From: CAZJYI01 sp964550025
Lineage (GTDB): Bacteria > Verrucomicrobiota > Kiritimatiellia > UBA8416 > CAYOBW01
NCBI GenBank assembly: GCA_964550025.1
Contig: CAZJYI010000052.1
Coordinates: 4,361 to 68,360 of the forward strand
Reading direction: 5' to 3'
DNA length: 64,000 nt
The notes under the pieces: model-generated
What the model was told of the DNA's origin: nothing
The model's input: only the letters and a program-made list of their open reading frames with translations
The model's database searches: none
Program-made: the position numbers and the translations under genes
In this document: positions 9,051 to 17,486 of the stretch, one piece after another
Layout: each line of letters starts with the position of its first letter
How positions within the stretch are numbered: position 1 is the first letter of the stretch

Positions 9051-10225
9051 TGCCAAACAACAGAACGACTTACCATGCGGCCCTGCTGATTGCCGCTGGG
9101 GCGGCCCTCTGCGCGGCCCTGTCGGGATGCGGTCGCGGCGAGGCGGAAATAGTGGAGAAATCGGCCGGAACTCCGGTGCGGGTGCGGCCCCCGCGGGCGA
9201 TGACATTCACGAGCGAGATCAAGCTCCAGGGGTCGCTTGAATCCGTCCGGTTTGCGCTGGTCCCCGCCAGGGCCGCGGGCACCATCGAGCGCATTTCCGT
9301 TTCCGAAGGGAGCTCCGTGAAGCTGGGACAGGTACTGTGCTCACTGGACGGCGAGAACCTGCGCAGGGTGCTGGAGAGTCAGGAGCAGGAACTGGCGGTT
9401 GCCTCGAACGCCCTTGCCGTCGCGGAGGCCCAGGCCGCCCAGGCTCGTGCGGCGGACGGGCTGGCTCGGAAGGACCATGCGAGATACGAGCGCCTTGCCA
9501 AAGAGCAGGTGGTTTCGGTGCAGCAGATGGACCAGGCGGAGAACGCGGCCGTTACGGCTTCGGCGGCACTCGACGTTGCGGAGGCCCAGGTCGCGCTTTC
9601 GCGCGCCCGTGTCAGACAGGCATCAACCGCCGTTGCGATTGCCCGGCGCAATCTCGACGACGCAACCGTGCGCGCCCCTATTGACGGGGTGATCAGCATT
9701 CGGCATCGCGAACAGGGGGAAATGGTGCACGTGGGGGATCCTGTCTTCCGCATCGATGACCCCTCTGTTCTGGAGGCGTCCGTCTTTGTGCCGGCGACGT
9801 TCTACGGACAGATCGCATGCGGCCGGACGGTTGCGCGTATCCAAGCTGGAAACGCCGATCTCGGAGAGCGCACGGTGTCGTATTGCAGCCCGACCGTCGA
9901 CGAGAAACTGCGCACCTTCGAGGTCAAGGTGCGCATAGAGGATCCGCCGCCCGGTGTGGTCGCCGGTGGACTGGCCGACGTGCGCGTCGTGTTGGCAGAG
10001 CACGAAGGACTCGGCGTTCCTGCGGAGGCCCTGCTGACGCGCAACGGCGACCCCGTCGTCTTCCTGCAGCATGGCGACCGTGTGCAACGCGCGAAGGTGC
10101 GCGCCGGAATTCGTACCGAAGGCTACCTTGAAATCGCCGAGGGCATCGGCGCCGACGCTTCCGTGGTCGTGATGGGTCAGCAGTACTTGAACGACGGCGA
10201 CAGCATCGTCGTGGTGGAGGACTGA
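9047..10225 (+). CDS. RND efflux periplasmic adaptor (membrane fusion lipoprotein)
   Basis: A 392-residue HlyD/AcrA-type adaptor linking pump and channel. A lipoprotein signal ends in lipobox LSGC with Cys28 as the likely lipidation site. The first half-lipoyl segment (IERISVSEGSSVKLGQVLCSLDGENL) is followed by a long Ala-rich hairpin helix pair (about residues 105-200). The second lipoyl half reads DDATVRAPIDGVISIRHREQGEMVHVGDPVF. Beta-barrel and membrane-proximal domains make up the rest. The start overlaps the TolC-like stop as ATGA, and the pump gene begins 2 bp after its stop, so the three are tightly coupled. Confidence 0.93.
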   Translation: MMPNNRTTYHAALLIAAGAALCAALSGCGRGEAEIVEKSAGTPVRVRPPRAMTFTSEIKLQGSLESVRFALVPARAAGTIERISVSEGSSVKLGQVLCSLDGENLRRVLESQEQELAVASNALAVAEAQAAQARAADGLARKDHARYERLAKEQVVSVQQMDQAENAAVTASAALDVAEAQVALSRARVRQASTAVAIARRNLDDATVRAPIDGVISIRHREQGEMVHVGDPVFRIDDPSVLEASVFVPATFYGQIACGRTVARIQAGNADLGERTVSYCSPTVDEKLRTFEVKVRIEDPPPGVVAGGLADVRVVLAEHEGLGVPAEALLTRNGDPVVFLQHGDRVQRAKVRAGIRTEGYLEIAEGIGADASVVVMGQQYLNDGDSIVVVED

Positions 10226-10227
10226 CC

Positions 10228-13200
10228 ATGTTCCTCTCCAACGCCGCCATTCGCCGTCCCGTTGCGATGTCCTGCCTGATTATCGGACTGAGCCTGTTGG
10301 GGCTCAATGCCTGGCGCAAGATGGGGCTTGAGCTCATGCCCAAGATGGATCTGCCGTTCGTGACGATTGTGACGGCATATCCGGGGGCCAGTCCCGCCGA
10401 GATCGAGACGGATATTGCCAAGAGGATCGAGGACGCCGTGGGAACGATCGACGGTTTGAAGCACGTCTCTTCAAGCTGCATGGAGGATGTGGCCCTCACC
10501 TTTCTCGAATTCCAGCTCGAGGTCGACGTCGACGTGGCGGCATCTGACGTGCGTGAACGTCTCGATCTGATCCAGGCGGAGCTTCCCCTGGATGCGGAGG
10601 ATCCCGTCATCCAGAAGTTCGACATCAACGCCACGCCGATCGTGACGCTGGGTCTCACCGGCGATGCTCCGCTTGATGAGCTTTACGACTATGCCGACAA
10701 CACGTTTCGAGACAGGATCTCGATTGTCCGGGGCGTGGCCGATATCGAGTTGATCGGTGGTGCGGAGCGGGAGGTGCAGGTAAGACTCGATCGCGAGCAG
10801 CTCGCCGCGCGGGGGCTGAGCAGCATGCAGGTCGCTGACGCGATCCAGTCGGGAGTGCGGCTTGTCCCCGTGGGACGCATCAGGGAAGGCGACACGGAGT
10901 TCGCCGTGAAGTTCGACGCCGACTATCGCGAGATCGAGCACCTCGGCGACCTGGAATTGGCGAGTGTGGACGGGCGACGCTGCCACATTCGGGACGTGGC
11001 GGAAGTCTGCATGGGGACGGCCGAGGTACGCCAGTCCGCCATCGTCGACGGACGTCCCGGGGTGGCCATACGCATCGTCAAGAAAGCGGACGCGAACGCC
11101 GTCGCGGTGGCAGACCGCGTGCGAGAGGAAGTCGAAGAACTGAAGGGTCGGCTTCCCGGCGGGATGGAACTCGTGTGGATCAGTGATGACGGGGTCTTCA
11201 TCAGGGCGACTAATGCCAGTGCATGGACTAACGTGCTGCAGGGGGTTCTGCTGACCGCCGCCATTCTCTTTCTCTTTCTGTACAACCTCCGGGCCCTGCT
11301 TGTCGTCTGCATCACCATGCCGTTGACCATCGTGATCGGACTCTTCTTCATGCAAGCGGCGGGCCTGACGCTGAACACCTCGACGTTGATTGCCATCGGC
11401 ATGTCGGTCGGCATCCTGGTGACCAATTCCATCGTCGTCCTGGAAGGCATCGTCAAGCGCCTGAACGGCGGTGCTTCGCCGGCGGACGCGGCTCGTCTCG
11501 GGGCCAAGGAGACGTTCGTGGCGGTGCTGGCCAGTGCGGGGACCAACATGGTCGTCCTCTTCCCACTCGCCACCATGGGCAGCATGATGGGGAACTTCAT
11601 TCGCCCCCTGGCCTGGACCATGTTCATCATGACGGTCGTGTCCCTGTTCCTTTCGTTCTCGTTGACTCCGATGCTCTGCTCGCTGCTCCTGAAGGCGCCG
11701 GGCGAACGCAAACGCGGTTTGCTCAGCCGCGCGGAGAAGGGGTGGAACCGGGGTCTGGATGCCGTGATCGGCGTGTATCGGCGTATTCTCCAGTTCAACG
11801 AGCGGCACCGCTGGTCCGCGGCACTGCTGATCGTCGCCGTCGTGCTGATGTTTGTGCACTCGCTCAAAGTCGGTGGCGCCGCAGGCTTCAACATGTTCAC
11901 GGATACCGACAAGGGCGAGCTGTACGTCAAGCTCGAGCTCCCCACGAGCTCGACGTTGGATGCGACGCGCAGAGGGGTGGACGACGCGATTGCCCGCCTG
12001 AACGGCCTGCCCCACCTGCGGCATCTGCTCGTGACCGTGGGCAAGGTGGAGGGAACGGTCGGGCAGGCTACCGAGGGCGTACACCTCGCGCAGTGCTTTC
12101 TGCGCTTCGCGGAGAGAACGGAGCGCGAAGAGACGATACACGAGCTCATGGAAATGGCCCGTCATCGCATGGCGTCGTTCCCGGGAGCAACGGTGTCCCT
12201 GTCGATCCCCTCGATGATCGGAGGCGAGAACATCCCCGTCGAAATGGAGATCGCGGGGCCGGACCTCGCCACGTTGGATGCGCTCGCCCTGCGCGCCGCG
12301 TCGCTGGCCCGCGAGATCGATCTCCTCAGTGACGTGGATACGACCGCGCGCGAGGGGAAACCCGAGATGCGCGTCTACCCCAATCGGACCATCCTGGCGG
12401 ACACGGGCGTACCGGCCGCCGGTCTCGGCATGGCACTGCGGGCCAACGTATCCGGCATGGATGCCGGCACGTTCAAGTCCGGTGACCGGACCTTCGATAT
12501 CGTCGTCAAGCTCGATGAGCAGGAGGGCAAGGACCAGGTAGCGAAGTTCGCCATTCCCGGAACACCGGGACGCGCGCTGGCCTTGACGACCATGGCAGAC
12601 GTGCGGGACAGGATCGGCCCCGTGCAGATCACACGCGAGGACAAGCGGCGTGTTTCGAAGCTGTTCTCCCAGCTCGCGCCGGGCGCCCCGCTTGGGCCGG
12701 CCCTGCAGCGCCTGGGCGAGGCCATGGAGGCGAAAGCCGATCTGCCCCCCGGCTACGAATACGAATTCGGCGCCATGGGCGAGATGATGATGGAGACCAT
12801 GGCTGCGTTCGGAGAGGCAGGCCTCATCGGGATCGTCCTCGTCATCCTTGCCCTGTCCGCAATCCTGGAGTCATTCAGGCAGCCGGGGCTGATCCTGGTC
12901 ACGTTGCCGCTCGGGCTCATCGGCATGCTCTGGGCGATCGCAGTAGCCGGGGCAAGTATCGATGTCTTCGTGATGATGGGCGCGGTCATGATGGTCGGCA
13001 TCGTCGTCAACAACGCGATCCTGATTATGGACCAGTTCAACGGCCATGTTGCGGAAGGCATTCCGCGGCACAAAGCCATGATCTCGGCCGCCACGGAGCG
13101 TTTTCGTCCCATTCTGATGATCACCATTGCCGCCGTTCTCGGCATGTTGCCGCTGGCCCTTTCGCGGGGGATCGGCGGCGAAATGCGCAACAACGTCGGC

Positions 13201-13380
13201 ATCGGCTGCGTGGGCGGCATCCTGGTGTCCGGAATCCTGACGCTGTTCGTCCTGCCCGTGCTCTACGACCTGTTCACGAGAAAAGACAAAGGCACACCGT
13301 CACCAACACTCGACCGAGCCGTTCTCGAGCGAGAGAAAGACCCGGCCGCTCGCGGCAATCATACCGTCAAAAACAGGTGA
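10228..13380 (+). CDS. RND-family efflux permease (AcrB/HAE1-like)
   Basis: An inner-membrane transporter of 1050 residues with the usual 12-helix, two-loop layout. It opens FLSNAAIRRPVAMSCLIIG and has the AYPGASPAEIETDI porter motif. The second half has RFRPILMITIAAVLGMLPLALS. The oddity is the proton relay. The TM4 motif reads GILVTNSIVVLEG, so the two Asp of AcrB (407/408) are Thr399 and Asn400. In TM10 the Lys940 position is Asn928 (GIVVNNAIL). Energy coupling may therefore differ, or the protein may not be proton-driven in the standard way. The last 81 bp overlap the 3' end of the convergent PQQ gene. Confidence 0.94.
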   Translation: MFLSNAAIRRPVAMSCLIIGLSLLGLNAWRKMGLELMPKMDLPFVTIVTAYPGASPAEIETDIAKRIEDAVGTIDGLKHVSSSCMEDVALTFLEFQLEVDVDVAASDVRERLDLIQAELPLDAEDPVIQKFDINATPIVTLGLTGDAPLDELYDYADNTFRDRISIVRGVADIELIGGAEREVQVRLDREQLAARGLSSMQVADAIQSGVRLVPVGRIREGDTEFAVKFDADYREIEHLGDLELASVDGRRCHIRDVAEVCMGTAEVRQSAIVDGRPGVAIRIVKKADANAVAVADRVREEVEELKGRLPGGMELVWISDDGVFIRATNASAWTNVLQGVLLTAAILFLFLYNLRALLVVCITMPLTIVIGLFFMQAAGLTLNTSTLIAIGMSVGILVTNSIVVLEGIVKRLNGGASPADAARLGAKETFVAVLASAGTNMVVLFPLATMGSMMGNFIRPLAWTMFIMTVVSLFLSFSLTPMLCSLLLKAPGERKRGLLSRAEKGWNRGLDAVIGVYRRILQFNERHRWSAALLIVAVVLMFVHSLKVGGAAGFNMFTDTDKGELYVKLELPTSSTLDATRRGVDDAIARLNGLPHLRHLLVTVGKVEGTVGQATEGVHLAQCFLRFAERTEREETIHELMEMARHRMASFPGATVSLSIPSMIGGENIPVEMEIAGPDLATLDALALRAASLAREIDLLSDVDTTAREGKPEMRVYPNRTILADTGVPAAGLGMALRANVSGMDAGTFKSGDRTFDIVVKLDEQEGKDQVAKFAIPGTPGRALALTTMADVRDRIGPVQITREDKRRVSKLFSQLAPGAPLGPALQRLGEAMEAKADLPPGYEYEFGAMGEMMMETMAAFGEAGLIGIVLVILALSAILESFRQPGLILVTLPLGLIGMLWAIAVAGASIDVFVMMGAVMMVGIVVNNAILIMDQFNGHVAEGIPRHKAMISAATERFRPILMITIAAVLGMLPLALSRGIGGEMRNNVGIGCVGGILVSGILTLFVLPVLYDLFTRKDKGTPSPTLDRAVLEREKDPAARGNHTVKNR

Positions 13381-16300
13381 GGCATCGAGGGCATACTCCG
13401 CGAGTTTTTCTCCCGTCTCAGGAGCGACAGCCTGGAGAACCCCCCTGCTTCGCCCCTCGAACGGTGCGAGCGGGTCGTCTTTGGGAACGGCGTCGGCCAC
13501 ACCGGCGACGAATAGAGCGTCCGCGGTTTTCAGCATGGCCCGTGCGCGCAGCGGAATCCTCGTCTTCCAGATGGAGCCGTCCGCCGCGGCTTCGCCCTTG
13601 CGTCGTGAAGCCGTTTTCTTCCCCTTCTTCCCCTTCTTCTTGCCGCCGGCCGCCTTGGCGGCCAGGTAATCGCCGAGCAGGTCTTCCCATGTCCGGTTGT
13701 CGTGGTCGCAAAACAGAACGTATCCCTCTTCCTCGGGATAGAACACCATGCTCTGACCCTGGTGTTGCGTGAAATACTTGGTGCCGTACGTTCGGTCGCC
13801 GTCGTGCACCAGTAGCTGCCCCGTGTTCGGGTACTTACTGGCGGACTTGTTCATCAGCGTCCAGCCCGGTGCGTAGAGCCAGATGTTGCGGTGCCATGTC
13901 TCGCCGTCCAGGAAGCCGCCGGTAGCGTACACACGCCGGGATGCCGGCTTGGCGACCGGTTTCAGAGTCGGGTCAAAGGTCTTGCTCTGCATCGAGAGGG
14001 TCTTGCCATCATAGGCCATGATGTCCGGCATGGCGCCCTCCATCTGGTGCGCATCATAAGGATTTCCGCTGTCCTGCGCCGGGTTTGACAGATGGTGTGT
14101 GTAGCGCACCTCGCCGCTGTCCGCATTCAAACCGCAGAGGTAGATCCCGCCGTCCAGGTAGGTGTTGCGCCCTGCCGCCGCATAGACGATTCCGTCCGCA
14201 ACCAGCACAGTGCCGTGCACGGGCCAGCTCGACTCCAGCCGTCCGTAGGAGACGATCTGCCGTTCACGCGGCGCGGCGCGGAACCGCCACGCCAGGACGC
14301 CGTCATCAGCTCTCAGGGAGTAGACCCAACCGTCGCGGCAGCCGAAGACGAGGCACCCCTCCGCATACGCGGGCGGGGAATCCACTTCCGCAGGCGTCGC
14401 CAGGCTCCAGAGCTCTTCGCCCGTCTTTGCATCCAGCGCGTACAGGACGCACTCTTCGCGTGACACCACGTAGAGCCGGTCTCCGACCACGATGGGTTGC
14501 GTCAGTCTTCCGCCCAGTTCCCTGCGCCAGCGGCGTTTCAATGCCGTGCCGGTCGCCGTTGCCGCCGACCCTTCACGGGCTTCGTTGCCGCGCAACGTGG
14601 GCCAGTCCGCGTTCATTGGCAGCTCGCCCGAGGCTTTGCCGAAGGCCGGCCCTTTATCCAACACGGGTTTCTCCGGCGCCGGAGGCTCGGCGTCGGAGAG
14701 GGCGTTGAATCCCATCAACTGGACTGCCTGGTAGCAGTTGCACGGTGTCGGCGTGGAATAGACAAGCCCGTTTGCGGGAATGATCCCATAGCGGCAGGCT
14801 CCGCGAACCCAGTCGTTCTTCTGGTGGTTCTTCTCCTGCATATCCATGAACTCGATGCCGCGCTTGTTGTCCAGGATGTAGCGGGTCGTCGCCTTGGCGC
14901 GGTAGCAACGCAGGTGGTGCCCGGGTGTCAGGAAGAACTTCGGCAAGTCTATGGTTCGCTTCACTTCGCCCGTGTAGAGATCCTTGCCCTCGTATCGGGT
15001 GCCGCTGGTAAACCACAGCATGTCGTCGATCACGAAGAGGTCCATCGGGGTGGTGTTGAAGGCCGTTCCGCGGCCGCCCTTGCCCGTCCAGATCAGCTTG
15101 CCGGTCTTCGCATCAAAGGCTTCGCACTTTTTCTTCGGGGTCGCCAGCAGGACAACGTCCTTGCGGGCCACCAGGATGTGCCGGGTATCCCAGCGGTTGG
15201 CATCCGTGCCGGCGTTGGCGACGCGCCACAGTTCTTTTCCCGTCTTGAGCGCTATGGCGACCAGTTCGGAGCCCGTATGATAGAAGGCACGCCCGCCCTC
15301 AGACGCCAGCGTGTACGGGATGACCGTCTTCTCCGTTGTGCGCCAGAGTGTCTTGCCGCTGCCGGCATCCGCCGCTATCACCAGGCCGTCTTCGCGTACC
15401 GGCATCGCTTTTCTGCTCGAAACCCGCTGCAGGTCCATTGAGGGGTCGGCCAGTGCCGCTTCGCGCAGGTGGGGCCGTTGGGTCATAACCAGTACACCAT
15501 CCTGCAGGAGGATCTCGTCAACGCCCTGCGTGCCTTTGATAGTACCCAAGGTCTCTCCTGTCACCGCATCCAGGACACTCACCGGGGCCATGACGCCGAG
15601 CGTGACATAGACGCGTCCGTCCACAGCCACCAGCCGCCGCGGCAGCGTGGCCGGAATCAAGCGCCTCTGGGCAATCAGCCCCAGCCAATTGTCCAGCTTG
15701 AGCAGCTCCGGTTTCCACTGCCGCCAGCTCCAGTTGGGAACCGGGCGTTCCCAGAGCCGTATCCCGTTGAAGGCATCGCGCGCCTCCAGCACCCACTTGT
15801 CGGGCGTCTTCTTGCCGATGATCCCCGCGGGTCCCTTGTCAACGATGGAAAAGAGCCGCCCACCCTCGGTCACCGCCGCGGCCACGCTGACATCCAGTTC
15901 GTGCGACCGGCAGTACCGCGGACCGCAGTCCCAGCGCAGTGTGCGTGGCGGTCCGACCCGATTGTCGTTCGCCACTGCGTTGTTCCCGGGGCTATGCAGA
16001 AAATGCGTCCAATCGTCGATTTCCTTCGGCCGGGCTTTGACCCTCTTCTTCCCGCCGGCCAGGACCGTTCCACCCGGCGCCAGGACGCGATCGACCTCGC
16101 CGCTCTCTGTCGACACCCCGTCCGCGATCACCAGGAGGTTCACCAACTCGTCACCGTACGGCAACGTGCCGCCGTGCCATCTTCTGGCCGTCACGCGGCC
16201 GTGGATTCCGGCCGAACGCGCCTTGTCCCGGAATGCGGAGACCTTGCCTGCGTCGGTCTCCAGGAACTGCACGATGAACGATGGCGGCACCTCGTTCAGC

Positions 16301-16434
16301 GAGAGCGGTTTCGCCGCCTCGGCGCCGACGATGACCACCAGTCCTCCGTTGAGCCCGGACGACTTGATGATGTCCGCGCGGCCGGCGGCCGCCAGTGTGA
16401 TCGAGATGTAGAGTGGGAGAAGTGCTTTCACCAT
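13300..16434 (-). CDS. Secreted fusion: methyltransferase-like domain plus PQQ-type beta-propeller
   Basis: A protein of 1044 residues. ATG 16434 is chosen over one 7 codons upstream because GGAGGACGAAAG precedes it and a signal peptide follows (MVKALLPLYISITLAAAGRA). Residues 25-130 look like a class I methyltransferase fold, with the strand GGLVVIVG and LPYGDELVNLLVIADG in place of the catalytic strand. The Gly-rich SAM motif is poorly kept, so the domain may be inactive. From about 150 onward PQQ/BamB-like blades repeat (for example LDAVTGETLGTIKG, IALKTGKELWRVAN, LDAKTGEELWSLAT). A Lys-rich stretch (KKKGKKGKKT) lies near 925. The substrate is unknown. It follows the isomerase gene on the same strand with hairpin repeats between them. 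Confidence 0.85.
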   Translation of the reverse strand: MVKALLPLYISITLAAAGRADIIKSSGLNGGLVVIVGAEAAKPLSLNEVPPSFIVQFLETDAGKVSAFRDKARSAGIHGRVTARRWHGGTLPYGDELVNLLVIADGVSTESGEVDRVLAPGGTVLAGGKKRVKARPKEIDDWTHFLHSPGNNAVANDNRVGPPRTLRWDCGPRYCRSHELDVSVAAAVTEGGRLFSIVDKGPAGIIGKKTPDKWVLEARDAFNGIRLWERPVPNWSWRQWKPELLKLDNWLGLIAQRRLIPATLPRRLVAVDGRVYVTLGVMAPVSVLDAVTGETLGTIKGTQGVDEILLQDGVLVMTQRPHLREAALADPSMDLQRVSSRKAMPVREDGLVIAADAGSGKTLWRTTEKTVIPYTLASEGGRAFYHTGSELVAIALKTGKELWRVANAGTDANRWDTRHILVARKDVVLLATPKKKCEAFDAKTGKLIWTGKGGRGTAFNTTPMDLFVIDDMLWFTSGTRYEGKDLYTGEVKRTIDLPKFFLTPGHHLRCYRAKATTRYILDNKRGIEFMDMQEKNHQKNDWVRGACRYGIIPANGLVYSTPTPCNCYQAVQLMGFNALSDAEPPAPEKPVLDKGPAFGKASGELPMNADWPTLRGNEAREGSAATATGTALKRRWRRELGGRLTQPIVVGDRLYVVSREECVLYALDAKTGEELWSLATPAEVDSPPAYAEGCLVFGCRDGWVYSLRADDGVLAWRFRAAPRERQIVSYGRLESSWPVHGTVLVADGIVYAAAGRNTYLDGGIYLCGLNADSGEVRYTHHLSNPAQDSGNPYDAHQMEGAMPDIMAYDGKTLSMQSKTFDPTLKPVAKPASRRVYATGGFLDGETWHRNIWLYAPGWTLMNKSASKYPNTGQLLVHDGDRTYGTKYFTQHQGQSMVFYPEEEGYVLFCDHDNRTWEDLLGDYLAAKAAGGKKKGKKGKKTASRRKGEAAADGSIWKTRIPLRARAMLKTADALFVAGVADAVPKDDPLAPFEGRSRGVLQAVAPETGEKLAEYALDASPVFDGMIAASGRVFLSLENGSVECW

Positions 16435-16446
16435 CTTTCGTCCTCC

Positions 16447-16540
16447 GGGGCGCAAGCGCCCCGGCTGGGCCGGATCCGGGGCGCGAGCGCCCCTGCTGGG
16501 CCGGATCCGGGGCGCGAGCGCCCCTACTGAGCTACTGAGC
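16447..16540 (-). repeat. Three tandem GTAG-headed hairpins between two minus-strand genes
   Basis: GGGGCGC/GCGCCCC hairpins lie at 16447-16462, 16478-16493 and 16509-16524 with a 31-bp period and a conserved GGCCGGAT spacer. On the minus strand the array begins GTAGGGGCGC, just past the TAG stop of the isomerase gene. The 8-mer CTCAGTAG is present twice in tandem there, the first copy ending in that stop. The GTAG-plus-hairpin form matches REP elements. No T-tract follows, so it is not a classical terminator, although it could protect the upstream mRNA. Confidence 0.75.
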
Positions 16541-17362
16541 TATGGTTTTCCAGGTCTCCATGGATTGCTTGAGGTTGGTTTGGTCGTCGCCGGGGATCTT
16601 GTAGCATTGTAGGCAGAAGGGGCCCTTGTATCCGATGTCGTCGAGGATCTTCATGAGCTTGCGCATGTCGAAAGTGCCTTTTCCCAGGGGTTGGATCAGG
16701 CGGCCCCAGCTCATTTTTCGGGTGTCGCCGGAATCAGCGCCCGAGACCTGTACGAGCCGCAGGTGAGGTGCGGCTTTCTTGAGTACGCTCTCCAGGTTCT
16801 TCTCGTCGTCGAGCTTGAGAAAATGACACAGGTTGAACGAGGCGCCTACGTTAGGGTGGTTGGCCTTCTGGACCAGCCTCACGACCTGCTCCATGCTTTC
16901 GGCATAGAACCCGACGTGGGGATAGATGACCACGGACAAGCCGGCGGCCCTGGCCTTGTCGCCGACTTCGCGGAGCTGGCGGACGGCAATCTCGTCCGTC
17001 GCGCCCTTGGCACGTGCGAGGCCGTACCAGATAATGGTGCCCTTGCCCTTCAGGAGTTCCAGTTCGCGGGCAAGGCCCGCATCCACGGCCGGCAGGTCGG
17101 CCTGTACTTTGCGTACAACGTAGAGGGTGCCGATCCGCAGCCCACGCGGTTCGAGGACCTTGAGCAGTTCGGCCGTGCGTCCGGGACGTGAGCCAATCCC
17201 GTCGTAGCCGAGCTCCTTTAGAACGGCGGCCTTTTCCTCGAGCGAGGGGATCCGCGTCAGCCCGTTGTCAAACGCGTAGAAGGCGCGTTTCTCATCCGCG
17301 CCGACAATTGCGGTGGCTGCCAGAAGGACTGCCATGAGTGAATAGCCTGTCGGTGCTGTCAT
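16532..17362 (-). CDS. Secreted sugar phosphate isomerase/epimerase-like TIM barrel
   Basis: A 276-residue xylose-isomerase-like TIM barrel (AP-endonuclease-2 superfamily) with an N-terminal signal peptide (MTAPTGYSLMAVLLAATAIVGA). Exported members are typical of PVC sugar catabolism. Barrel motifs are visible: LKELGYDGIGSRPGRT, GLSVVIYPHVGFYAES (His on the strand end), NVGASFNLCHFLKL and a final GYKGPFCLQCYKIPGD. A good AAGGAG site precedes the ATG. The gene is divergent from a Tat-exported Gfo/Idh oxidoreductase 124 bp away, a common pairing suggesting joint processing of an oxidised sugar in the periplasm. The substrate cannot be read from the sequence. Confidence 0.88.
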   Translation of the reverse strand: MTAPTGYSLMAVLLAATAIVGADEKRAFYAFDNGLTRIPSLEEKAAVLKELGYDGIGSRPGRTAELLKVLEPRGLRIGTLYVVRKVQADLPAVDAGLARELELLKGKGTIIWYGLARAKGATDEIAVRQLREVGDKARAAGLSVVIYPHVGFYAESMEQVVRLVQKANHPNVGASFNLCHFLKLDDEKNLESVLKKAAPHLRLVQVSGADSGDTRKMSWGRLIQPLGKGTFDMRKLMKILDDIGYKGPFCLQCYKIPGDDQTNLKQSMETWKTIAQ

Positions 17363-17486
17363 GTGAGGCTCCTTTCAAGTTTCTCCCCGCCACTGAACGT
17401 GGTGCACCTTGGTCTTGCCACGGGCTTCGGGCAAGCTATTATGCGTCTATTGAGATCGTCAAGCACCGACACACCGAGGAGACACT

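Noticed and set aside
10471..12165. 564-residue open frame antisense to the RND pump
   Set aside because: Composition is His-, Arg- and Gln-rich as expected from the reverse of a GC-rich gene; the pump on the other strand is certain.
16447..16524. Rho-independent terminator
   Set aside because: The hairpins are strong but no run of T follows on either strand, and the unit is repeated three times.
15469..16530. 353-residue plus-strand frame over the PQQ gene
   Set aside because: Antisense shadow; the minus-strand gene has a signal peptide, ribosome site and blade repeats.
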